Shown: positions 38,420 through 49,646 of the stretch, in pieces
Layout of the letters: each line of letters opens with the position of its first letter
Position numbering within the stretch: the stretch's first letter is position 1
Made by a program: the position numbers and the translations under genes
Assembly (NCBI RefSeq): GCF_021130785.1
Contig: NC_060210.1
Location: 180,842,501 to 180,906,500 of the forward strand
Direction of reading: 5' to 3'
DNA from: Homalodisca vitripennis
Lineage: Eukaryota; Arthropoda; Insecta; Hemiptera; Cicadellidae
Length of the DNA stretch: 64,000 nucleotides
Notes under the pieces: model-generated
The model's input: the letters and a program-made list of their open reading frames with translations, nothing else
Database searches by the model: none
Told to the model about the DNA's origin: nothing

Positions 38420-39265
38420 GTCTAGACTTGGCGAACAGATACTTTATGGCATCGGAATGCTCTCTTACGATATTCTTTTTACTAGCTATTAATCCCAAGT
38501 AAACCTTCCCAAAGTGTTTCCGAACGAGCCAAACAAGTTTGTTGACTCAACACTGCAAACTGTGAAGAATATATTGTTTAGTTGGCCAATCGAAAACGTA
38601 ATATGTAGTCTATTCCGTAATCTGAAACATTCATCCTATTCTACTTATGAGTATGATTTTAAACCTCCGCTTTGGATATTATTGTGCTTTTTAAATCCTT
38701 GAAAAATCGTATTGGCTATCACACCTCAATAACAAATGTTACAGCTAAAATGATCATCATTGATTGACTTACTTAGCTGGCTGTTGTGGTAAAACGACAT
38801 AGAATTCCATAAGACCAGTGTTACACACCATGCACTTCTACGCCGTCATTTTTAATTGTAGCGTTATGGAAGATTTCTCATTTTAAATGTATTATTAATA
38901 CACATCCAGCGGTTTTTATTTTAAAGTTTTGGTGTATACTTGTTTAATGTTTAACCGATGAGGCAGAAAGAAGTTGGGGATATTGTTTCTAACTAAGTTA
39001 TAAACATATAGAAACAATCTGAAAGTGTTTTGTTGCGTATTAATTAAATATTTAAAATTAGATATTTCCCATTATTTGATGACCAAAAAATAAAACCGTA
39101 AAATTACATGAAGTTCAACATTATTCTTATAGGACTACAATCAAGATGGTTGCTATTACAGCCAGATTTTAATGGGTTAATATTACTTTTTCTGTATAAA
39201 AAAATAATAATACAGCTAATAATGATATGTATAATTTTTAATAAAGATTTAATTACAAAAAATAC
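38420..39265. other. AT-rich noncoding DNA
   Basis: Only short unsupported frames are present (38514-38702, 39108-39335). Confidence 0.5.
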
Positions 39266-39269
39266 TTTC

Positions 39270-39510
39270 TTAGCCGGAAATTTTAATCCGGGTCATTTAC
39301 ATGGCGGTCGAGAATGTTACCACTACACCACATAGTCCTTATTTTGTACGATTCAATTATTTTGTATTTCACCGTTTCTGTCACATATTTGTTTAAATAG
39401 CCAAACTAACACATGATTAAAAAAACCAAATACGTGTCAAACATCTTTTAACATTCATTAAATTTGTAAAAGCGGCAGTAGCCTGATTTAATTTTTCAAT
39501 ACAGTATATA
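39270..39510 (-). repeat. Old copy of the tRNA-headed repeat
   Basis: The minus strand reads a tRNA-like head (39337 down to 39270) with GTGGTGTAGTGGTAAC (box A) and a decayed box B. Its anticodon-loop region reads ACCGCCATG, closer to a tRNA-Gly(GCC) loop than the other copies. The flank 39338-39510 matches the tail sequence of the repeats at 40 kb and 47 kb (ATTCAATTATTTTGTATTT ... CAAACTAAC ... CAAATACGTGTC). Confidence 0.7.
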
Positions 39511-40042
39511 CTCGTACAGTACATATGAATAACATAATATATACATTATATGGGAAGACAATGTAAATACATTAGTTCATATTGTTTGTCACGTTGAATA
39601 TTTAGGAAATTACAAGTTTCTCTTTGTGATTCATTTGTGCAATGCAATGCATCGCGAAAACAAGCAATAAATCTAATCTGTCAGTGAAGTTTTATACCCT
39701 ATAAATCATTGTTTCCTCATTGTAAAAAATATCACACGATTAAAGTTGGTATACGTAAACAGACAAAACAGCTCCCCATATGATTATATGTTATTAATTC
39801 ATACGTTATACTGCTGATCTTGACGTGATTGTATAAATACATATTTTAAATTGCAGTATTACATAGATTGTTGATCGAAATTCAAATTTATTGCCGCGAT
39901 TTCATAAGAAGGCAGATAAATAAATGTATTCGATCTTTCTAGTTTTTCCATATTAATAATATATTAAAGTTAGTTTGCTTATTTAAACGCATATGTGACA
40001 GTTACGACCAAATACTAAATAATTGAATCGGAAAAAGTAAGC

Positions 40043-40111
40043 GCTCTGTGGTGTAATGGTAGCACGTTCACACGGCAAGTGAGAGATCCGGGTTCGACTC
40101 CCGGCGGAGCA
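40043..40111 (+). tRNA. tRNA-like sequence (formal anticodon GGC), probably a SINE head
   Basis: The 69-nt sequence folds as a cloverleaf: acceptor GCTCTGT with GCGGAGC, D arm around TAATGG, anticodon stem TTCAC/GTGAG, and T arm TCCGGGTTCGACTCCCGG. Box A and box B for RNA polymerase III are well kept. The anticodon loop reads ACGGCAA, which puts C instead of the near-universal T at position 33 and gives GGC (Ala). With its repeat context, a functional alanine tRNA is unlikely. Confidence 0.6.
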
Positions 40112-40298
40112 AGTACTTTTCGTGATTCAATGTTTATTGAAATTAAATAAGGCTATTAATTGCCATTTATACAATTTAATGTAAATAAAAGTCATTTGGC
40201 AGGTATTTGGTCTTCCGATCATATGTTAGTTTGCTTATTTAAACGCATATGTGACAGATACGGCCAAATACAAAATAATTGAATCGGAAAAAGTAAGC

Positions 40299-40367
40299 GC
40301 TCTGTGGTGTAATGGTAGCACATTCACCCGGCAAGTGAGAGATCCGGGTTCGACTCCCGGCGAAGCA
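40299..40367 (+). tRNA. tRNA-like sequence, second repeat unit (formal anticodon GGC)
   Basis: Same cloverleaf as the head 256 bp upstream, with loop CCGGCAA, again C33, and one acceptor-stem mismatch (CGAAGC). Its promoter boxes are intact. Confidence 0.6.
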
Positions 40368-41109
40368 AGTACTTTTTGTGATTCAATGTTTATTGAAATT
40401 AAATAATATATTAAAGGAAATAGAGCCCGATGTTACAATTTCAACACATTCATTTGTAACACAATGTTATTATTGGAACACAAAATTATAAATTCCCATC
40501 TTTAGTGCCTATAGACATTCCTGCATAGATTGTAACGCAGGCCTATAAAAGAATGAGTCATTGCGTCAAGGGAAGCTGGCAGGTTCAAGTGATCAAAGCG
40601 GTGACAAATGAAGGCAGGCTCAGAACAGAATGAAGTGACAGTAGGCCTATATATTACATTAAAGCCTAGAGGTACGTGGGAACAGCCCTGCGCAAGGAAT
40701 ACCAACCAGCATCATTAACATTCCCGAGACACTGTGCCACTTATATTGCTCCAATAGTGGACTACTTAATCTACATACCCACTTGTTAGTGCCGAATCGG
40801 CTATTTCTTTGGAGCAAACACAAATATTTTTAATCCCACATTTCTGTTCTAAGAATAGGTTCGATTATCTCCAGAGTAGTATTTCTCAGCCAAACTTCAC
40901 ATATTTAAATGAACAGTAAATCATTTGGAGCACCGCTGTCAAGACCCTACATTTATCATTCTCTGATGTTTAATCTCCTGTTTAAAAATGTGAGAAAGTA
41001 TATTAATTTCGTCTCTGATTTAAACCCTGTATTACTGAGTTGCTTAACAGATACAAAATTTGAATAGCTGCAACTTTAAAACATTTGTATGTATAAGGGT
41101 GTAAATTAG

Positions 41110-41960
41110 GTACTGATACGCCTGATTATATTCCAAACGGTTTGAGATATCGATGTAAAATCTTCACCAAACGTATTAAAATACTTTTTGGGACTGTTTA
41201 GAGGGTAAAAATATTTACCCTCCCCCTTTTTAAAGGGGTTAGAGGGGTCACTTTAAATATTCAAATTGCAACCCCTATCTTCTGACATGTCATTTGAAAG
41301 GTAAATTCAATAGAAACAATGATATGAAAAAACATCTCTACGACAATCACAGCAAAAGTTATGGGCAAACAACCCCTTACATAACAAGAGTTTGCCCATA
41401 ACAACCCCTTACATCATTGTCCTGATACGCCTGGATATACATTCCAAAAGGATTGAGATATCAATGTACAACCTTCAGCATACTTATTAAAATACTTGTT
41501 TGGATTTTTTGAGGATAAAAAATTACATTGTAAAATTGTAGAGTAATAAACTAAAATTTTCAAATTTCAACTCCTATCTTGTGACATGTGATAATAAAGG
41601 TCTATTAAATAGAAACACAATGACAGTGATAAAACACCTCTACGTCATTTCTAGCTAAAGTTATGGGAAAATAACGCAAAAAATAATAATATGTGGGGAC
41701 AATGCCAATTTCTTGCGTATATCAACATAATGCATACGCGATATCCTTTGGTAAGACTTTGAGCGGCCCGACTTATCCCTTTACGTAGTATCTAATGTTT
41801 CTGGTGTTCATAGTTTTGGTAATAGGTGGCAAATGCATAAAATCCATGATCACAAATTGTAGAGAATTCAATCTGAGAAAATGTATGTAAATAAAGTCAA
41901 TTACAAACAATTCTAAAACCGTTCTAAATTAAATAGAAAGGTTGGTTTAGACAATCCTGG
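41110..41960. repeat. Internally duplicated relic resembling mariner terminal repeats
   Basis: Two related blocks follow each other (about 41110-41375 and 41418-41690), sharing CTGATACGCCTG, GAGATATC, CAACYCCTATCTTNTGACA and AAAGTTATGGGCAAA-type motifs. The following stretch (about 41840-41950) has ATTGTAGAGAATTCAATCTGAGA, closely like ATTGTAGAGAATTTAATTCTGAG inside the long inverted repeat of the element at 16118. I infer the remains of a related element; no transposase is visible. Confidence 0.5.
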
Positions 41961-44900
41961 TGAAATGGAGGCTATTAAAACTGTTAAACATTGATTAATA
42001 AATGTTCCATATCATGAGAATCTTTTTCGAAATTTTTAAGAAGATGAATTTAGGACAAAGAGAGATAAAAGTAATAAATAAATAGGTATTCCAAAATACA
42101 TTTTACAAAACTTTTGGTCACTAAAAAAGTATCTTTCCATCTCACTTTTTTAGTGATATCACTATTGGAAGTTTAGAAGATAAAACATAGTGGCAGAGAT
42201 TAAAGGTTTTCGTTTATTTAATTATGTATTAAATTTAAATTTTATTTTCATAATTTAAAATAATAGTTCATAGTTACTGCAAATCTACTTATTGTAAGAC
42301 ATCATCTAACAGAACTTTAGTAGAAGTATATTGGTACACGTAATAAGAGTATATAAATTGGATATAATATTTTTGAGGGTTAATTCATACCAATTTGTTG
42401 CTATAAAGACTGTTAAAAGCTTTTCATGTTATATTGGTTTCAAAGTTTTTGAAGCTAATCATCTTAAACCTTCGTGATATTATTAAAATGTATCAACAAA
42501 AATATGTTGATACATATTTTTGTTGATACGTCAACATATACCTCAACATATACAACAATACGTCAACACATTTTACCAAAAAGTAAACTATCCAAGAATT
42601 CTAAAACGTTTTTCAATTTTTTACAGTGCTTTATTCCATAAATAAAGGTACGATTTCAAACTGCTAACAGCCACTATAGTACGAGTTCTTGAGATAAATT
42701 ATAACCTATTGTAGTACACCATTTTACCTTTGATCTAAATGTTTTATAATGGATGAGATAAAATTCCAGAAATATATAAATGGCATCTATTGCTGAGATG
42801 TTCCTACTGGCAACCTTTTGCGTGTGGAAAAATTATTGGCGTGTTGTGTGTAAAAGTGTAAAATTAGCTTTAAAAAAGATCAAGGTCAAGGTTGAATGGA
42901 TAAAAAAATTAAAGAAAACCCTACAAGTGAAATTTAATTATTGTTTATTGACACCAGTTATTAGATAAGGATTTCACTGTCACGACCACACTTAGCCGAT
43001 AAAACGAATCGTAGCCACAAGGCACGTCCATTTACATAACGTTTAAGCCTGGAGGAACCTCAGGGAAATACAACGTCCTAACAAATTCTACAATCGGCCC
43101 CTGGATGTCCCCATACACACGTCTACGAGTACATGTAGTTACAGACTATTTTGACTGTGCCTCCAGCTCTGAGCCGAACTGTTCTGGGAGTGACAGTCCC
43201 TATTTACACCGCCTGTTCTCCGGATACAACTCGATGTTATACGCAAAATTTGTTGTGTATTTCATGGAAATTATCTATTAACTTAAACCTCACTCAATAA
43301 AATTCCATTATATATTCTTCCATTATCGTCAACTCGCTTTATAGAATTTCAAGATGGTAGCTTTCCACATTTGTAAAAAATAATGAGATCAAATATAAAT
43401 TATTTATTTAAACTGAAAACAATTTGAAAATATCTATATAGTTTATTGTAATAGAGAGATTACTTTTTGCCAGACTCTTATTTTCGTGTAAACGTGTGTG
43501 TACTATTCATCTACTCAGTGCAGTGTTATGGTATGTTCTCATGCTAATAATTTTGAAGACACACTTGGTGTTTTTTTACATACAACAGTTTATATTGTTA
43601 GTTACAATGTAGAGGGTTCATCTCTGAATTCCGTTTTAAATTTGCAGCCTTTGCGCTTGTTTTATATAACTTTATGTCTTAACGTTTTTTGACACCTGAA
43701 GAAGAGGAAATATCCCAATCCTCGAAACGTTATGTTTTATTTTTGTAGCAAATTTTATTTTCGGACGTAGGCAAATGTCCAAATTCCGGTTACCCTGATC
43801 CAAACCATCCATCGTCCATAACAAACTTAAAAAATTAACTGTGGGAATTACTAGAAATGGTAAAATTGTCGAAACGTCATATATTGGCTTCTATGAACTA
43901 TCGAGGGAAACTTTGATTGGATGATAAGCTTTCTCAATAAAGCACATAATACCACACACCATTATGAATGGGGAAGGGATGAAGAATCATGGTATATTGA
44001 GTTTTTATGCTCATCGCCTTATATAAAGGTTTTCATACAAAATCATAAAACAAAATAAATGCCACCATAAAAACATTAAAATCTACCTCATCATGTAGGC
44101 TTTGCCGAAAGATATTACCTTGAACCAGTATGACATTTAATTTAAGGGCTCAAGTTGAAAATTATGATATAATTAAAATATATAAGTTAATATTATATAT
44201 TATGATTCCTTACATGAATTATTTTTATATGGGGTTGTTTTGTCTCAAATTGTACAGTACGATGCAGGAAGCACTATGTTGTCATATGATTTACATCTTG
44301 TTCTAGTATTTATGAACAAGAGGTAGTATGAAGGCGTGTTTTTGTCCGGCAGTTCACTTTCAGAAGTCTCATTTATATTCCAGGTGCTGTTAGTAAAAGT
44401 ATTATTTCTCTCTTCAAACCAAACAACAGCTATCGTCACACACATAGTTTTTGTCCTCTTTTCACTATTGATAGGAAACACGAGTACTTTCAGTTAGTAC
44501 ACTATATGATATTTTTAAAGAGGCTTTAAAAACCCCCCTTTTCAGCCTTATTCTGCCCGTCTTCACGGGCCCGTGAAGGATCATATCACACAGAATTCTT
44601 AAGGGTAGTCTAAAGGATAGTACAAGTTCGACGGGACTGATAAAAAGTGCAACGGTCACAGACAGGATTTGAACCTCTGCTATTACTAACCCAGGTCCTA
44701 AGTCAGACGATTAATACCATGCAGCATCTTGCACTCCCAATATTTGCTAATATTATACTGTATTTAATGTCATTAATTTTTAATTTTTTATTATTTTTAA
44801 ACATTCAAGTTTAGTGCAGTACTTATTTTACTCAATATAGTTTATTTTAGTTCGATAAATTTGTTTGTATACATTTTGCGCTTAGCACTTATATAACAAT

Positions 44901-45298
44901 GAAATGTTAAAAAGATTGAATGGCCTTGGGTGACTGAAATTTTCAGAGTGACTTGTAGTGAGTAGTTAAATAGGAGCATCTCCTACTCACTGACATGGAC
45001 GTTTGACAGTACCAGGGATATAATAGCGTTTCTATATTAAGGACGTTGTCGATTCAAATGTGGTTTTCAGTGATGAGGATGTCACCAGTGACAATGTTTA
45101 GTCTTAGAGACAACGACAATGTCATTCTTACTATACATAAACATCACGTCGACTATATGCGGAACTTTTCAATATTTAAGAATTTATATGTAACAAAAAT
45201 AATAATGATAAGGTATAATATTAGAATTGCGTATAGTTTTAACTACTTTGGATAATAGGAAATTATTTATTTGGTAAAACCCTGAAAAAAAATGACAA
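41960..45298. other. AT-rich noncoding DNA
   Basis: No supportable gene. Short frames at 42780-42968, 43498-43692, 44245-44481 and 44465-44659 match nothing I know. A CCTGAAGAAGAGG ... CCTCGAAACG motif near 43687-43723 resembles sequence often found at the 3' ends of arthropod retroelements. Confidence 0.45.
42490..42529. other. Perfect 18-bp hairpin with TGAT loop
   Basis: The arm 42490-42507 is the exact reverse complement of 42512-42529, separated by TGAT. Partial echoes of the arm (GTCAACATATACCTCAACATATAC) follow directly. Confidence 0.95.
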
Positions 45299-45322
45299 TA
45301 CAGGGTTTAAAGATACCCTGTA
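45299..45322. other. Miniature CAGGGT...ACCCTG palindrome flanked by TA
   Basis: TA-CAGGGT, eight bases, then ACCCTG-TA. Both tips have the same CAGGGT terminus as the mariner and MITE ends in copy B. It may be an extreme deletion derivative or chance. Confidence 0.4.
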
Positions 45323-45679
45323 GGTAATAAGATGAATTTTGTATTATGGGACGTCCATTACATAAAATAATATAGAAACACAAGGCATGTGAAGTTAATG
45401 TAATTTTAGATGTAATATTCTGGGAAATGCTGTTTAAAATAGTTCACAGGCAGAATGAAATTTAGCAATATAAACTTAAAACACGGTTTCGGGTCATTAC
45501 TCTCTGAAGTTTACTCCACGTCTGTGATATCCGTCAAATAACCGCCTCTCAGACCACCCATCACCACAGGCCCCACTTCTGCCTACATCGCTGATTAAAA
45601 TTGTTTAAAAATAACACAAATAATATATATTTTAGTCCGTATAGTAATAATCAGTGAGACCTACTTTTTTAGTATAATT

Positions 45680-46560
45680 AACTGTTAGCGAAGCCTATCC
45701 CTCAAGGGGCTGGAAAAATCGAATTTCTCTCTATCTGTCTGCCTGTCCGCCCATTATCTCCAAACAAACAGAGCTGTAGACTTGAAATTTTACAAGAACC
45801 TTCATTTCTATACTGTATAGGAAATGTTAAAATTCTGTAAAAAGATTTGATTCCAGCGCAGTTTACCACTGTAATACTCTCCCTAGCTCTCCGAAACTTT
45901 GATTTCAAGACTGGATAATAATTAGTTATATGATGGTGCATTTTCATTATTGTTATTGTAGTTATATAAACATATTTGTTAGTAACAGAGTGTTGAAAAC
46001 GTTAGTGAATTCCTGGAATTGTAAAAATTTTCATTTCTGTCTGTCTGTCCACAATATGTCACGAAAACAAACTTACCTATAGACTTGAAATTTTGCATGA
46101 AGCTTCATTTATACATAGGTAACACTGAGTTCGATAATTTCAAGTTACTCACTGTATTTTGCTGAGCGTTAACTAATAATTTTTTACATTGTTTTAATGA
46201 GTATCCATGACAGCAACAAAAGTAGGAGAGTAAATTAATTTATAAACGAACTGAATACAATCGTAATAGATTTTAACATATGACATTTTAATTCATACAA
46301 GGGAAAGAAAAATAATAGACTGGAAAGTTAATGTTAAAAGTCGTCGAATAAGATTTAATTTCAGCGCATTCTTGCGTTGTAGCACCCTCCCTAGCTCACA
46401 GAAACATTTATTTTAACACTAGACAATAATAATTTCTAGGATGGTCCAGCCATGAATTTGGGCTGAGTGATTTTTTTGTACTATTATCTTTCTGTCTAAC
46501 TATCTGCAGGACATCTCGAAAATGAAAAGAACTACGCACTTCAATTTTGTATGTGACCTC
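45680..46560. repeat. Repeated copies of the TCTGTCTGTC dispersed element
   Basis: Motif order GTTAGCGAAGCC, CAAGGGGCTGG, TCTATCTGTCTGCC, CTGTAGACTTGAAATTTTAC occurs at about 45688-45850. It recurs at about 45990-46170 with TTTCTGTCTGTCTGTCC and in part at 46480-46560. CTCCCTAGCTC occurs at 45879 and 46387, about 508 bp apart, so the unit is partly tandem. Related copies lie at 23.8 kb and 56.8 kb. Confidence 0.75.
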
Positions 46561-46779
46561 GGGAAAGCCTGCTACGCGTCACGTGGTGTGGCGTACTCTT
46601 ACTCTGGTGATAATTCAGAGATAATCTAACTCTCCATTTTTACACTATCCAATCAAAGCCCATCTTCTCGCGATTAATTATCCAAAGCGTTATACGAGCA
46701 TTTCTCTTAGAACTGCGACAGCGCATCCTTTGATGGCATCTTTCCGGAACAAACTCTCTCGTCGTGTGGTCGATTATTA

Positions 46780-46805
46780 TTTTTTTTTTTTTTTTTTTTT
46801 TTTTT
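46780..46805. repeat. Poly(T) tract
   Basis: A run of about 26 T. Read on the minus strand it is a poly(A) tail, possibly the end of a retroposed sequence. Confidence 0.85.
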
Positions 46806-46966
46806 CATGGGAATATATTGAAATTAACCGAGTTATTTATTATAGAAAAATATTTCTAGAGTCTAATGTGAAGATTTTTACAATACAAACAATTGAAACT
46901 AACCGAAATTGTTCTGTTGCTTTCAAACAATAATAGATGATTGCTTATTGCATTATTTGCATTATG

Positions 46967-46967
<1 letters not shown>

Positions 46968-47031
<64 letters not shown>
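46968..47031. repeat. (AT)n microsatellite
   Basis: An uninterrupted TA run of about 62 bp abutting the end of the tRNA-headed repeat. Confidence 0.92.
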
Positions 47032-47035
<4 letters not shown>

Positions 47036-47322
47036 CAATAAACACTGAATCGCAAAAAGTACTTGCTCCGCCGGGAGTCGAAACCCGATCTCTCACTTGC
47101 CGGGTGAATGTGCTACCATTACACCACAGAGCGCTTACTTTTTCCGATTCAATTATTTTGTATTTGGCCGTATCTGTCACATATGAGTTTAAATAAGCAA
47201 ACTAACATATGATCGGAAGACCAAATACCTGTCAAACGACTTTTATTTACATTAAATTGTATAAATGGCAATAGCCTTATTTAGTTTCAATAAACACTGA
47301 ATCGCAAACAGTGAATTGCTAC
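47032..47322 (-). repeat. tRNA-headed repeat, inverted copy
   Basis: It is the minus-strand counterpart of the 40-kb repeats. From 47032 it reads the tail end (CAATAAACACTGAATCGC), then the tRNA-like head, then GTTTAAATAAGCAAACTAAC and the start of a second tail. The same junction between units is kept, so this copy derives from a tandem form. Confidence 0.85.
47064..47132 (-). tRNA. tRNA-like sequence in the inverted repeat copy (formal anticodon GGC)
   Basis: A 69-nt cloverleaf like those at 40043 and 40299, with loop CCGGCAA and C33. The T arm has one change (GGGTTTCGA). Probably a SINE head, not a working tRNA. Confidence 0.6.
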
Positions 47323-47382
47323 AAATGACTTTATTGCCTTGAAATATTTGTAGTACCATTACACCACAGAGCGCAATTTAAT

Positions 47383-47435
<53 letters not shown>

Positions 47436-47514
47436 TTATATATATATATATTCTAAAGGCTTTTATTAAATTGCGCTTCTGAATACTACAAATATTTCAA
47501 GCATAAAGTCATTT
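47323..47514. mobile_element. Foldback sequence with an (AT)n core
   Basis: 47323-47355 (AAATGACTTTATTGCC ... TTTGTAGTA) is the reverse complement of 47484-47514. Inside, GCGCAATTTAATA (about 47373) pairs with TATTAAATTGCGC (about 47464). The centre, 47376-47451, is an interrupted TA microsatellite. One arm includes a scrap of tRNA-repeat box A (TACCATTACACCACAGAGC), so the foldback formed from or inside the tRNA-headed repeat. Confidence 0.7.
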
Positions 47515-47841
47515 TAGAATTTCACTGTTTATCAGATTCACCTGAATATTCGGAAACATTTAATTTTTCTTGTTTATCTATTTATATTTACAGCTGATTT
47601 CATGTCTACACTAATAACCAGACGATATTGTTCCTGTGGTTAGAACATGTGACTGTCCATCGATCTTATCTAACTCGTGGGTTTCATCAAAACAAAGCCT
47701 CATCTGCTTTAGTGTATTGTCAAACAATAATATCTTGATATTTCATCAGAGATAATATTTTATGAGTCGATGTGATTCATTGACAAAACATTAAGTCGAT
47801 GCAGAAGATTACGGGACGTGGTCGGCAGTTATACGGGTATT

Positions 47842-47846
47842 TCAGT
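47842..47846 (+). promoter_or_regulatory. Possible arthropod initiator for the secreted-protein gene
   Basis: TTCAGTG about 37 bp upstream of the first ATG matches the arthropod initiator core TCAGT. No clear TATA box lies at the right distance. Such a short motif can occur by chance. Confidence 0.25.
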
Positions 47847-47879
47847 GATACTGTGCAGTAGTTGAGTACTGTTTGTTAA

Positions 47880-47969
47880 ATGAACCACAAGTGTAACAAA
47901 CATCAATCTTGTGTGATGTATTTTAAGTTAACAGCAATAATTTTGAGTTGCTTAGTGTTCTGGACCAAT
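47880..47969 (+). CDS. Signal-peptide exon of a novel secreted protein (exon 1)
   Basis: Thirty codons run from ATG 47880 to a strong donor CCAAT|GTAAGT (phase 0). A second in-frame ATG at 47916 begins M-Y-F-K-L-T-A-I-I-L-S-C-L-V-F-W, a textbook signal peptide (short charged start, then a hydrophobic core). Joined to exon 2 it continues T-N-A|Q-S-A-P, a good signal-peptidase site. The first ATG adds 12 residues (M-N-H-K-C-N-K-H-Q-S-C-V). Scanning favours the first ATG, but the shape of the signal peptide suits the second. Exon 1 is paired with 52123-52500 because phase, strand and content agree; no transcript proves it. Confidence 0.7.
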
Positions 47970-48429
47970 GTAAGTTTCAAGACATTTTCATTGTAATTAT
48001 TTATGTCTTAAATTTAGAAACAATATATCTTTAATTTATTTTGATATAATAAAACGCCGTAAACGGACATCACCTTAATACTCAGTGCCCTTATTAATTG
48101 ACTATTATAATAATATAATATTTATGACTATTTTGAACACACCATAAGAAGCGAGATCCAGTATCGTGTACTGTTAGTACGACACTAGTATAACATAACC
48201 TTGTGGTCATATTGTCTTAGCAAAATATAAGTACTCCAGCTCAAGTAAATGTACACTATAACAAACTCCCCTGCACCAATAATTATTGTGTTATTCATTT
48301 ATTAGCCTATATGTATATTTATATTTATAGTAAACATAACTACCTATATCAATAACTGCTATAATTCTCTTGCTTACAGATTAGCTATAATATTGAAATT
48401 TGACGAAAATAGTGGAAAGTGTCAAGCAT

Positions 48430-48453
48430 TTTTTTTTTTTTTTTTTTTTTTTT
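48430..48453. repeat. Poly(T) tract in the intron
   Basis: A run of about 24 T, possibly the poly(A) end of a minus-strand retroposed sequence. Confidence 0.85.
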
Positions 48454-49646
48454 CATTTTTATTCACTTTTAAATGACCTATTGGAGGGGCTAGACCTTTT
48501 ATTTTCCTCTCTCTCTCCCTTAAGGTTAATATTTATACAAACTGAGAAAATAAACAAGATTGCATGAAATGTTACGTTTATTGATTTTCTGTTTATTTTT
48601 ATAAAAATACGAAGATGTTCCGAGTCGTGCTTTATGGTTTTTATGGGGAGGTACAATCGAATTATAAATCATTACTTTGGTTCAGTTGTAAATTATCTCA
48701 AAAACTGGTAATTTTCCAAAACACAATGTAGCTCCAAAACGTAAATTATATTTACATTTTTAACTTTAAGTGGGAAATAATTTGTTCAATATGTTTCCTC
48801 AAAAGAAAAACGTTTATTTAAAATGTGTAGGCCTATAACCAAACTTTTAAAAATACAATGCTCTCACAAACCGTCCCACTATCTATGTATGATCTCTTAA
48901 CAACAAGCAAACAAAATCTGGAAAATAACAAGTTTCTGTTTCTAGAGAAAAGTAATTACAGGCTATTAGAAGTCTCCCTGCACGTAGGTAGGATATTGTA
49001 GTAGTTAGTAAGATTTATGCGTGACATATTAGAAAGCACTAAAACAAATAGGCCTATCACGTTAAAACTATTTCAAACATTCAGTAGCCACCTCAGAGAT
49101 GCACGCTTCACAAAACACATTATGATTGTGTTCCCAGACCACATAGCTCCACCTAACTGATCTTTAAAATTCTATTAAAGTCTTCTGAACCATTCTAAAT
49201 TCCATGTTTTGCATGTTGCCGCAGATATGTTACAAATTACATTGTTCTCCGGTTTCACAGCTCCCTCCATCCAACAAGGTTTTAAAGTTCAAGTAGTGCT
49301 AAATACTAAGAATTATTTCATATACATTCAAATTGCTTGTGATTTTATAATGGTGAATTATAATTAAACTACGCACTAATTGTAACTTTTCTGTTTAGAA
49401 TGTATCTAAACATACTGTATTGTATCAAAGAACAATTCTGTCTACTACGAATCGACAGTGCAAGAAACAAGAGATATTTTGTAGTTACTATGTAGTTTTC
49501 CTTCATCAGAGCGTTAATTAATGAAATTGATTGTGCTGGTAATCTAGCTAAAATGTAATTACTCGTAAAAATATGATTTATCATCACTTAAAAATAATTT
49601 AAATTTTATAAAAAAGTTGTGTCAATAGCCATTCGTTATGCATTTG

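Larger units (their letters stand above)
39969..40411 (+). repeat. Tandem pair of a 256-bp tRNA-headed repeat
   Basis: GTTAGTTTGCTTATTTAAAC begins at 39969 and again at 40225. Each unit carries a tRNA-like sequence followed by a unique tail. The tRNA heads are 256 bp apart. The same unit occurs in inverted orientation near 47.0-47.3 kb and, decayed, at 39.3 kb. It is probably a tRNA-derived SINE or a tRNA-containing satellite that amplifies partly in tandem. Confidence 0.85.

Noticed and set aside
40043..40367. Functional tRNA-Ala genes
   Set aside because: The heads lack T33, lie in a multicopy repeat with shared tails and carry stem differences between copies; they are listed only as tRNA-like.
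43687..43723. Penelope-like retroelement end or hammerhead ribozyme
   Set aside because: The CCTGAAGAAGAGG ... CCTCGAAACG motif is suggestive, but the conserved CTGATGA core and any reverse-transcriptase frame are missing.
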